Below, in pieces: positions 1 through 5,662 of a stretch of 10,660 nucleotides of DNA. Each line of letters begins with the position of its first letter. Within the stretch, counting starts at the first letter, position 1. A model generated the notes under the pieces. It worked only from the letters and a program-made list of their open reading frames with translations. It did not search any database and was not told the origin of the DNA. Both the position numbers and the translations under genes were made by a program. This stretch comes from Promethearchaeota archaeon (GTDB lineage: Archaea > Asgardarchaeota > Lokiarchaeia > Sigynarchaeales > SOKP01): the NCBI GenBank assembly GCA_016839425.1, contig JAEOUI010000348.1:1-10660 (forward strand). The letters run 5' to 3'.

Positions 1-139
1 AATCAAGAGCAAGATATTCACTAATATCATGCAACCAATTATAAACAAATTCATAATTGTTGTTGATTTCGTAATCTTTCTTATACAATCGCTTAATGGA
101 AACTGTTTTACCGTTTTTTAATTGAAATAATTCGTTCAT
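1..139 (-). CDS. GNAT-like N-acetyltransferase, N-terminal fragment (cut by window edge)
   Basis: An open frame starts at the ATG complementary to 137-139 and runs off the left edge without a stop, giving 46 residues. The fragment begins MNELFQLKNGKTVSIKRL, followed by a YKKDYE stretch and FVYNWLHDISEYLAL. A short beta strand, a K/R-L-x-K-x-D-Y turn, then a helix with N-W-L is the usual opening of GNAT-fold acetyltransferases, which transfer an acetyl group from acetyl-CoA to an amine. The acetyl-CoA binding motif (R/Q-x-x-G-x-G/A) would lie beyond the edge and is not visible, so the family call rests on the N-terminus alone. TATA-like DNA on the minus strand near 176-186 lies about 40 bases upstream, suggesting a short leader. 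Transcription diverges from the rest of the left region. Confidence 0.5.
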   Translation of the reverse strand, partial: MNELFQLKNGKTVSIKRLYKKDYEINNNYEFVYNWLHDISEYLALD

Positions 140-241
140 TTAGAATATGTGGTTTCTTTAATTTTTATTTTTTTTGAATATATATGAAATTAGGAGTAAT
201 TAGAAATTTTAAACCTAAATTAGATTTGGAATAATATAAGG

Positions 242-416
242 TGGATTACGCAACCAGAGGACTATACAATAGAGTTTTTTATTGATTCACCTGTTTGGCA
301 AATCTTACGGGGTTTTTTTTTATTTTCAGTCTTTTTCACGGGGTTTTAAAGTTAAGAAGTTAGATTATTTTGAACTGAAATTTTTTTTAGTCCTCCAATT
401 AATCGTGCGTAATCCA
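242..416. repeat. Long imperfect inverted repeat with nested stems (MITE remnant or structured RNA)
   Basis: TGGATTACGCA (242-252) is matched perfectly in inverse by TGCGTAATCCA (406-416). Just inside, GAGGACTA (257-264) pairs with TAGTCCTC (388-395). The arms are collinear, separated by an asymmetric internal loop of 4 and 10 bases. Inside this outer stem are two smaller possible stems, CAATA/TATTG (267-271 with 280-284) and TTTCAGT/ACTGAAA (324-330 with 374-380), so the element can be drawn as a three-way junction. The plus strand carries runs of nine T (313-321) and eight T (381-388). These would tend to stop archaeal RNA polymerase, so if the element is transcribed, the minus strand is the more likely template direction. 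No transposase is near and there is no clean target-site duplication, though AATAT occurs at 233-237 and 417-421. Confidence 0.55.
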
Positions 417-489
417 AATATTGTATGGATGTTCCTCTATAAAAATATTTTCTTTATTGCGTTAATAGATATTTATCTATATTCTTTTT

Positions 490-513
490 AGAGTCATTTT
501 TTGTGACTTTTTT
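490..513 (+). terminator. Hairpin plus T-run, intrinsic-terminator-like
   Basis: A seven-pair stem (AGAGTCA at 490-496 with TGACTTT at 504-510, one G-T pair) encloses a seven-base loop and runs into six consecutive T (508-513). It looks like an intrinsic terminator on the plus strand. No plus-strand gene ends nearby, so it could end a transcript of the 242-416 element, insulate the downstream gene, or be chance in AT-rich DNA. Archaeal termination depends mainly on the T-tract, so the hairpin itself may not matter. Confidence 0.3.
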
Positions 514-701
514 ATTGCATTTTTAATAATTATCTAAATAAAAAGTGCTTCAATCATTCTTTTATCACTCAAATCATTTTTAGAGCACAATTTTGCATTA
601 ATTAAAATGCTTTATTCTAAATGTCTAAGATTTATAACCGAAAAGAAATAACTCTAAGAAATTCAAAAGATTCAAAATAAAAAAGATATTAAAAATAATG
701 A
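514..701. other. AT-rich intergenic DNA upstream of the DUF362 gene
   Basis: No credible gene is seen here. A weak inverted pair GTGCT (545-549) / AGCAC (583-587) is present. The best promoter candidate is the TATA-like GATTTATAAC at 629-638, about 65-70 bases before the start codon, which would place transcription start near 658-662. A closer alternative is the A/T stretch at 680-697. Confidence 0.3.
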
Positions 702-1925
702 ATGATGAAAAATCAAGTCGCCATTACGAGAATTAAGGAAGAAGATGTAAAAAGTGCCGTATTTAACGCTTTAGATTTAATTGGAGCAAAAGCTCTCTTT
801 ACTTCTTCGGTGAAAGTCGTATTAATAAAACCAAATTTATTACTCCCAAAAGAACCAAAAAAAGCTGCCACGACACATCCTGATGTATTAAAGGCTGTAA
901 TTCAATGGGTCAAGCAATTTTCACCTAAGAAAATTATTGTTGGTGAATCTAGTGGGACATTTAGGAGAGGTACAACAGACAAGGCATTTAAGATTAGCGG
1001 TCTTGCGGATGTTTGTGAGGAGGAAGGTGTTGATTGGACGGCTTTCGAAAAGACTGAGCGCAAGACATATTCTATTAAAAATCCCTTAGTACTTTCTGAA
1101 CTTACAAGTTCGGTGTTATTAGAAGAAGCAGATATTATTATAAATATTCCAAAAATAAAGACTCATGGACAGTGCTTATTAACTTGTTCAATTAAGAATA
1201 TGTTTGGTACGGCTATTTTAGGTAATAAGGTTCGCATTCACGCACAATTTTCAACCAAGGAACGATTTCATTCTGCTCTTGTTGATATTTATTCTGTATC
1301 TAAGCCACAGCTCACGGTTATAGATGCGTATTATTGTCAAGAAGGAAACGGCCCTTCAGCTGGAGATGTTATAAAATTAGATCTCATCTTGGCAGGTTTC
1401 GATCCTGTAGCTTTGGATACGGTAGCTTGTAAATTAATAGGTTTTAATCCAGATAAAGTGCTTCACATTCGAAAAGCACGAGAAAAAGGTCTAGGTTCAA
1501 ATGATTTTAAAATTATTGGTGAATCAATCGAAAGTGTTAAAAGAAAATTCAAAAAACCTCGTAGTTATCCAGTTAGTTTTCCTCTGCCAAAATTTCTTGC
1601 CGTATATGTAGGAAAGGTAATTTTTCGACCCACAATCAGCTTTAAAATGGATAAATGTATTCTGTGTGGAACCTGCTGGCAAAATTGTCCTGTAAATGCA
1701 ATAAATCCACCAAAGACTCTTGGAAAAGGATTAAGTCTTCCTAAATGGAAGAAAGGTAGATGTATAACGTGCTATTGTTGTGCTGAGCTTTGTCCTCAAG
1801 ACGCAGTTGATTTTAAAATAATGCCTTACAAAAATTTTTTGTTTTCGTGGTTATCTGTTATTGCATCAATTATTAGTATTGGGTTTGTTGGAATGTTCTT
1901 AACGATATTATTTCTATGTATTTAA
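702..1925 (+). CDS. DUF362 domain protein with C-terminal 2x[4Fe-4S] ferredoxin and membrane anchor
   Basis: This 407-residue protein has three parts. Residues 1 to about 300 form a DUF362 domain, recognised by IKPNLLLP near residue 43, GESSG, the KIKTHGQ segment, IKNMFG and a D-P-V-A-L-D segment. Residues about 315-370 form a ferredoxin with two full cysteine motifs, C319-x2-C322-x2-C325-x3-C329-P and C354-x2-C357-x2-C360-x3-C364-P, each expected to bind a [4Fe-4S] cluster. C359 is an extra cysteine inside the second motif. Residues about 379-407 are almost wholly hydrophobic and look like a single transmembrane anchor at the extreme C-terminus. DUF362-ferredoxin fusions are common in anaerobic bacteria and archaea and are thought to be redox proteins, but their substrate is not established. 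Two adjacent ATG codons (702 and 705) are possible starts; no clear ribosome site decides between them. It stands alone as a plus-strand unit. Confidence 0.85.
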   Translation: MMKNQVAITRIKEEDVKSAVFNALDLIGAKALFTSSVKVVLIKPNLLLPKEPKKAATTHPDVLKAVIQWVKQFSPKKIIVGESSGTFRRGTTDKAFKISGLADVCEEEGVDWTAFEKTERKTYSIKNPLVLSELTSSVLLEEADIIINIPKIKTHGQCLLTCSIKNMFGTAILGNKVRIHAQFSTKERFHSALVDIYSVSKPQLTVIDAYYCQEGNGPSAGDVIKLDLILAGFDPVALDTVACKLIGFNPDKVLHIRKAREKGLGSNDFKIIGESIESVKRKFKKPRSYPVSFPLPKFLAVYVGKVIFRPTISFKMDKCILCGTCWQNCPVNAINPPKTLGKGLSLPKWKKGRCITCYCCAELCPQDAVDFKIMPYKNFLFSWLSVIASIISIGFVGMFLTILFLCI

Positions 1926-1970
1926 TAAAATTTCTCAATATCAAAAAACATTGAAGTTTAATAAGGAAAA

Positions 1971-1977
1971 TTTTTTT
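1971..1977 (+). terminator. T-tract after the DUF362 gene
   Basis: A run of seven T lies 46 bases after the stop codon and before the tRNA promoter region. T-tracts like this are enough for archaeal RNA polymerase termination. No strong hairpin is seen. Confidence 0.35.
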
Positions 1978-1993
1978 AAAATGTCATCCTTTT

Positions 1994-2008
1994 CTAAATA
2001 ATATATAA
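1994..2008 (+). promoter_or_regulatory. TATA-like box for tRNA-Gln
   Basis: The A/T-only stretch TAAATAATATATAA lies 10-24 bases before the mature tRNA 5' end, about where an archaeal TATA box would sit for a start a few bases upstream of the tRNA. The whole neighbourhood is AT-rich, so the exact box is uncertain. Confidence 0.35.
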
Positions 2009-2017
2009 TGATAATAT

Positions 2018-2090
2018 AGCCCATTAGTGTAGTGGTCAAGCATTTGGGACTCTGAATCCCGAGACAGCGGTTCGAATCCGCTATGGGCTA
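2018..2090 (+). tRNA. tRNA-Gln, anticodon CTG
   Basis: The full cloverleaf folds. The acceptor stem is 2018-2024 with 2083-2089 (seven Watson-Crick pairs) and the discriminator is A2090. The D stem is 2027-2030 with 2040-2043. The anticodon stem is 2045-2049 with 2057-2061, and the loop CTCTGAA has anticodon CTG at 2052-2054, reading CAG. The T stem is 2066-2070 with 2078-2082 around loop TTCGAAT. The gene encodes no CCA, since the discriminator is followed by TCTTT. The first pair is A-T (A1-U72), as in archaeal tRNA-Gln, whereas bacterial tRNA-Gln usually has U1-A72. In most archaea this tRNA is first charged with glutamate and then amidated by GatDE. No intron is present. It faces the parvulin gene, with only 12 bases between them. 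Confidence 0.97.
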
Positions 2091-2092
2091 TC

Positions 2093-2100
2093 TTTTTTTT
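2093..2100 (+). terminator. T8 tract ending the tRNA transcript
   Basis: Eight T begin three bases after the tRNA 3' end, a typical archaeal terminator for a tRNA gene. It lies immediately before the convergent parvulin stop codon at 2103-2105. Confidence 0.6.
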
Positions 2101-2102
2101 CT

Positions 2103-2462
2103 CTATCCAGTGCGTCTAATTATGTGGTAGCCAAATTGAGTTTTGACAGGTTTGGATATTTCACCAATTTGTAATTTAGTACAAGCGTTCCAAAATTCTG
2201 CAACCATCTTTCCCTTTGGAAATTCGCCAAGGTTCCCTCCTTTGTTCTTGCTGGAACATTCAGAAAACTTTTTCGCTAATTCTTGAAAATTCTCTCCTGC
2301 TTGAAGGTCTTCGTAAATTTCTTGAGCCTTACTGAGTTTATTGACTAAAATATGACTTGCTTTTATCTTTCCTCCTTTTAATGGAGCGCCACCTGACTTC
2401 GAATCTCCTGAGCCACTTTTTTTACTATATTGAGCTCCTTTTCCATACTTCTGTTTTCCCAT
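2103..2462 (-). CDS. Parvulin-type peptidyl-prolyl cis-trans isomerase with basic N-terminal tail
   Basis: This 119-residue protein carries one complete parvulin (rotamase) domain from about residue 33 to the end. It should catalyse cis-trans isomerisation of X-Pro peptide bonds. Residues matching the Pin1 active site are H37 (in SHIL), C69 (in SECSS), M86, F90 and H113 (in FGYHII), and the GGNLGEF loop is present. The first ~31 residues are rich in Lys, Gly and Ser, contain no acidic residue except D20, and do not look like a signal peptide or lipobox, so the enzyme is probably cytoplasmic. This tail resembles in composition the flexible N-terminus of eukaryotic Par14/PIN4, which binds nucleic acid and pre-ribosomes. 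Known small archaeal parvulins such as those of Thaumarchaeota lack such a tail. The ATG start at 2462 fits a TATA box 29-38 bases upstream. Confidence 0.92.
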   Translation of the reverse strand: MGKQKYGKGAQYSKKSGSGDSKSGGAPLKGGKIKASHILVNKLSKAQEIYEDLQAGENFQELAKKFSECSSKNKGGNLGEFPKGKMVAEFWNACTKLQIGEISKPVKTQFGYHIIRRTG

Positions 2463-2490
2463 CTTTAAAAACTGTTTAGGTATATTTTTT

Positions 2491-2500
2491 AAAATATAAA
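2491..2500 (-). promoter_or_regulatory. TATA box for the parvulin gene
   Basis: On the minus strand this reads TTTATATTTT, close to the archaeal TATA consensus. Its centre is about 33 bases before the ATG at 2462, so transcription would start within roughly ten bases of the start codon, giving a leaderless or nearly leaderless mRNA. No Shine-Dalgarno site is visible, which agrees. Confidence 0.5.
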
Positions 2501-2594
2501 TTGAAAGATCCTTTATTAAACTTGTCTCTTGCTTCGAAGTGCTATAACTTAATTAAAATTTAATGATAATAGCTGAAAATTTTGAAGTGTTTTT

Positions 2595-3014
2595 TTAATT
2601 TATGATTAGGTATCTGAAGTTCTTTACTTCTTTTATAGAATTAATCTCCACGACCATTTTTTGGAACTCTTGGACGGTGCCTTCAAAGAAATAGAAAATC
2701 ACTTGACCATCTTTGTAAAAATGTAGATTCTTGCTGATAATTTGCTCGTTGTAATCCATTTCGATCTTATTAAGTTTTCTTTTTATTTGAGGATCATTTG
2801 GAATCACGACTATCGAATTTCCCAAGATTTTATGGTCAACATCGTATGAAATGGTTGACGAATCTGATAAGGGATTAGAAGCGTCCATAGTTGTCATTAA
2901 CCGCAAGAGTGCGTCCCGTATTAATTTAGACTTATTTTCGTACTTATTTTTCGAAACGAGCTTATTTATGAACTTTTTCAGACTCTCATTAATTGATATG
3001 CTGATAACAGGCAT
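2595..3014 (-). CDS. NikR-like ribbon-helix-helix transcriptional regulator with altered metal site
   Basis: This 139-residue protein has a ribbon-helix-helix DNA-binding domain at residues 2-40: strand VISISIN, helix A, then NKSKLIRDALLRLM. A C-terminal domain at about 66-139 has the strand-helix-strand layout of the NikR/ACT-like domain, which mediates tetramer formation and ligand response. In true NikR the nickel ligands are three His and one Cys. Here only H98 (in NLHFY) seems kept; the next ligand position is Y100 and no cysteine exists anywhere in the protein, so a classical square-planar Ni(II) site cannot form. The protein may sense another metal or a small molecule, or act without a ligand. 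The ATG at 3014 is preceded by GAGG with eight-base spacing. A palindrome over the predicted transcription start suggests it represses itself. Confidence 0.75.
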   Translation of the reverse strand: MPVISISINESLKKFINKLVSKNKYENKSKLIRDALLRLMTTMDASNPLSDSSTISYDVDHKILGNSIVVIPNDPQIKRKLNKIEMDYNEQIISKNLHFYKDGQVIFYFFEGTVQEFQKMVVEINSIKEVKNFRYLIIN

Positions 3015-3022
3015 TATCGATT

Positions 3023-3026
3023 CCTC
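3023..3026 (-). promoter_or_regulatory. Shine-Dalgarno site of the NikR-like gene
   Basis: The minus strand reads GAGG eight bases before the ATG at 3014. It is one of the few clear ribosome-binding sites in the window and supports this start. Confidence 0.55.
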
Positions 3027-3038
3027 TTATTTTTCGTG

Positions 3039-3049
3039 TATGTAACATA
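3039..3049. promoter_or_regulatory. Palindrome TATGT-A-ACATA, candidate operator
   Basis: An 11-base perfect palindrome with an A at the centre sits between the TATA box (3061-3073) and the start codon (3014), covering the predicted transcription start at about 3042. A dimeric ribbon-helix-helix protein bound here would block transcription, so autorepression by the adjacent regulator is plausible. The half sites are only five bases long and AT-rich. Confidence 0.35.
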
Positions 3050-3060
3050 GTATGTGTTTA

Positions 3061-3073
3061 ATAAATATAAAAA
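3061..3073 (-). promoter_or_regulatory. TATA box for the NikR-like gene
   Basis: The minus strand reads TTTTTATATTTAT. It is about 50 bases upstream of the ATG, predicting a start near 3042 and a leader of about 28 bases that contains the GAGG site. This agrees with a leadered gene. Confidence 0.45.
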
Positions 3074-3103
3074 TGATTGATAGTAAAAAACAAAAAAAAG
3101 TTA

Positions 3104-5473
3104 TTATATTTTTAGCGAACGTGCAAGAACATTCTTAAATTGCTCAACATCGTTAACGAGCTTATCAGCCTCCTCTTCAGATATGTTTTCGTCCTTTTCG
3201 TATTTATTAAGGGAAGAAAGCCAAAATTCCATTCTCGAAAGTACGGGATCGTTATCTCCAATCATCTTTCTCAAGCGTACGAAAGTGTCGTGCAATTTAT
3301 TCCTAATGTTTTGAGCCTTCCATCTAAGCATGCAATAATCGCTTATTTCAGCTAAGTTTTGTGTAATTGCCATTACATCAATAGTTTTTTCTCTCTCGTC
3401 AGATCGTATTTTTCTTATGATGTTAATTTGTTCGAATAAGAGTTCTATTACTTTTGCTAAAAATCCCGTGAGTTGCCCAGGATTTGCACACCATACCCTC
3501 ACTTCGAGTGATTGATTAGCTTCAGAAACATATACTCTCGTTATTATCCTACCACCCGTGACTTTTGCTTCCGAGCAAAACCACGCCTCTCCCTCGTAAG
3601 ATTTTGATATTTCCCCAGTTTCATGGCTGGTTACCATCGAAGTCTCAAAATTTTTAAGAGATCTAATGGCTGCACGGAATGCAAGACGCGGATCCAAATC
3701 TGCTATTAAAAACGCTCTAGCATCGTTTGGTAAGGTTTGAATCGAAAGCTGGCAATCTTCAATTGTCGATAAGGAAGTACAGACCAATGGACACTTAATT
3801 TGGACTTCTTTTTTCCTTACATGAATCGTCTTAGAATCGCCCCTAGCAGTTTTATAAATCACGGTCCCTCCAATGGAAGATATACCACATTCGTGGGGTT
3901 CCAAGTAGAAATCAACTCCTCGAGAGTTTGCAGGTTCGATCACTGGAATGTTAATGAGGGGTTCTTTCAGTTTGTAGCTTGATGGGACATCTAATATCAC
4001 TTTTACGCTATGAATTGCCATATTTCCGTTGTTTCTCACGACAACCTTGAAATGTAATTGCCCTCCGATAAAATCGTATTCTCTTACTACTTCTACTCCT
4101 TCATCTTTCTTTACAATGATTTTTTCTTCCTTTGGGAGATTTTGAAGCTCTTCGGGCCGATAAGCTGATACCGCATAAGCAACGAATAATCTTTTATGCA
4201 TATCAATATATCCATCAATATCGCCCTTACTAATGAGCTTAGCTAATAATTCTTCAATGCTCGTTTCAGTAACTCCTAATCTATTAGAAAGTTCCTTCAA
4301 TGGCATGGTCCGGTAAGCTTTTGCAAGTTCTTTGATTTTTTCTTGAAGATATTTTTCTGTTGCAAATTCTCGTCTTTGGGTAAAGATTCCTTTTATTGAA
4401 CCGTTTTTAATGAGATTATGAAGGCTTTTTCTCGCTAACTCGACAGCAATTTTAAGTTTTCGAGCGAGCTTTGAAAGCTCAAAAATCCCACTTTCTTTAG
4501 CATACGCTTTTATTTCGTTTGAGATCGAATTTGCTGTGATTATTTCATTACCTTTATCAGCAAAAAAGGCGCTAATCTCGTTAGTTCTCATTAAATTCAC
4601 GCAAAACGACTTAACTTGAGCTTCTGGAATGTTAAACTCGCTTGCAAGAAAATTTAATCCAACCCTTCCTTTCTCATTAATCTTTTTTATGAATGTTGAT
4701 GTTATGTATTTCTGGGTGTAATAAGTATCCTTATCTTGGGAAAAAGATCCCTTTATTTGATACTTTCGGATGAGTTTGTAAATGACTTTAAGGGTAATTT
4801 GGGTGCTCATATCCAACATTGTCCCCAGGTCTTTCACTTTTATCAATCCTTCATCGTGGAACTTCGATAATATTTTTTCTCGTACATCATCAGATATGTA
4901 ATGAAAAATTTGATGCGTGGGATCGATAATACCGTAAATTCTTTCCTCTTCAATATATTTTTCAATGAGTTTGGTAAAATCGTGAGGAGGAATATTAAAC
5001 GAGCTTTTAATCGTGTCAAAGTTCGTAACTGGACTCCTTTTTAACAAATCTAAAAAGCACTTAGGACACACATCCTTTCCCTCGTTCTCTTTTAATCGTC
5101 TACCGCACATTTTAAAACCCCTGAGAAGTTGATATCTTTGTCCTTCTCTTACGAGTTTTTCCTTCGTTGGGAAGAATAAACCAGGTGTTTTCAAATATGA
5201 ATTCCAAGCACATTTTGGATCAAAGCATTCAAAATAATACTGACCTGAGGATAATCGTTCGAGTTTTAACAGTCCCTTGCATTCTGGACAAACGCTGTTT
5301 TCAACTACTGTACATTTGTACCCTTGTTCGACCGCTTTCGCCTTGCTCATGACTAATTCGTGTTTTTTACATTCCCATTGCTCGGTAGTTGCAATGTGGT
5401 TAATGCAGAAACTAGATTTACATCTTTCGCAGGTAAAGTCAATCTTTTCCGATTCGCAAAATAGACACTTCAT
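3104..5473 (-). CDS. Zinc-finger / tandem winged-helix / appendage-like multidomain protein
   Basis: The function is unknown; this is a 789-residue soluble protein. Residues 3-38 form an AN1-like zinc site: C3, C6, C15, C18, C23, H26, C35, H38. A second site follows (C62, C65, C83, C88, like a topoisomerase-type zinc ribbon) and a third cysteine set (C123, C136, C139). Residues about 145-435 look like five consecutive winged helices, most with a helix-turn-helix followed by a G-x-I-x-G-x-I/F hairpin, as in PCI domains and the N-terminus of UFL1. Residues about 450-555 are a beta-sandwich with V-R-N-N-G-N, like CARDB or adaptin-ear domains. Residues 560-690 have the helix-four strands-helix order of a coat appendage platform. 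The last 100 residues are charged and helical. I chose ATG 5473, which puts C3 at the usual place for such fingers; an in-frame GTG at 5488 would add five residues. It is probably a monocistronic unit. Confidence 0.6.
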   Translation of the reverse strand: MKCLFCESEKIDFTCERCKSSFCINHIATTEQWECKKHELVMSKAKAVEQGYKCTVVENSVCPECKGLLKLERLSSGQYYFECFDPKCAWNSYLKTPGLFFPTKEKLVREGQRYQLLRGFKMCGRRLKENEGKDVCPKCFLDLLKRSPVTNFDTIKSSFNIPPHDFTKLIEKYIEEERIYGIIDPTHQIFHYISDDVREKILSKFHDEGLIKVKDLGTMLDMSTQITLKVIYKLIRKYQIKGSFSQDKDTYYTQKYITSTFIKKINEKGRVGLNFLASEFNIPEAQVKSFCVNLMRTNEISAFFADKGNEIITANSISNEIKAYAKESGIFELSKLARKLKIAVELARKSLHNLIKNGSIKGIFTQRREFATEKYLQEKIKELAKAYRTMPLKELSNRLGVTETSIEELLAKLISKGDIDGYIDMHKRLFVAYAVSAYRPEELQNLPKEEKIIVKKDEGVEVVREYDFIGGQLHFKVVVRNNGNMAIHSVKVILDVPSSYKLKEPLINIPVIEPANSRGVDFYLEPHECGISSIGGTVIYKTARGDSKTIHVRKKEVQIKCPLVCTSLSTIEDCQLSIQTLPNDARAFLIADLDPRLAFRAAIRSLKNFETSMVTSHETGEISKSYEGEAWFCSEAKVTGGRIITRVYVSEANQSLEVRVWCANPGQLTGFLAKVIELLFEQINIIRKIRSDEREKTIDVMAITQNLAEISDYCMLRWKAQNIRNKLHDTFVRLRKMIGDNDPVLSRMEFWLSSLNKYEKDENISEEEADKLVNDVEQFKNVLARSLKI

Positions 5474-5522
5474 TGTATTAGTTCTCACAAACCCGATTTT
5501 GTTTTTTTAATCTGTTAATAAG

Positions 5523-5533
5523 TATAATATAAA
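5523..5533 (-). promoter_or_regulatory. TATA box for the multidomain zinc-finger gene
   Basis: The minus strand reads TTTATATTATA. Its centre is about 55 bases before the ATG at 5473, giving a predicted start near 5502 and a leader of about 30 bases. Surrounding DNA is AT-rich, so alternatives exist. Confidence 0.4.
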
Positions 5534-5610
5534 TTCAAATTATAATACTTTTGTAGTACAATTCTTATGTGATTTATTTTTTAAAATTATTAAAATTATT
5601 AAAGTCATAT

Positions 5611-5624
5611 AAAAATGGCAAAAA
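5611..5624 (-). terminator. Double T5 tract downstream of the six-helix membrane gene
   Basis: The minus strand reads TTTTTGCCATTTTT, two T-tracts starting 38 bases after the stop codon at 5663. This would separate transcription of the membrane protein from the next gene, which has its own TATA box. Confidence 0.35.
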
Positions 5625-5662
5625 TTCCTCTCTTCTTCATATTTTAATTTTATGAATATTCA

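Noticed and set aside
242..416. SRP RNA or RNase P RNA
   Set aside because: These RNAs stay GC-rich even in AT-rich archaea and have fixed motifs; this element has long T-runs and none of the motifs.
282..491. 69-codon plus-strand open frame
   Set aside because: It is very rich in Phe, Leu and Ile from T-runs, overlaps the inverted-repeat element, matches no family I know, and has no ribosome site.
545..587. Inverted repeat GTGCT/AGCAC
   Set aside because: The arms are only five bases with a 33-base AT-rich spacer, as expected by chance.
2851..3045. 64-codon plus-strand open frame
   Set aside because: It lies opposite the NikR-like gene, whose protein is clearly recognisable; it is a shadow frame.
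5474..5488. GTG start five codons upstream for the zinc-finger protein
   Set aside because: The ATG at 5473 places the first cysteine at residue 3, as usual for such fingers, and no ribosome site supports the GTG.
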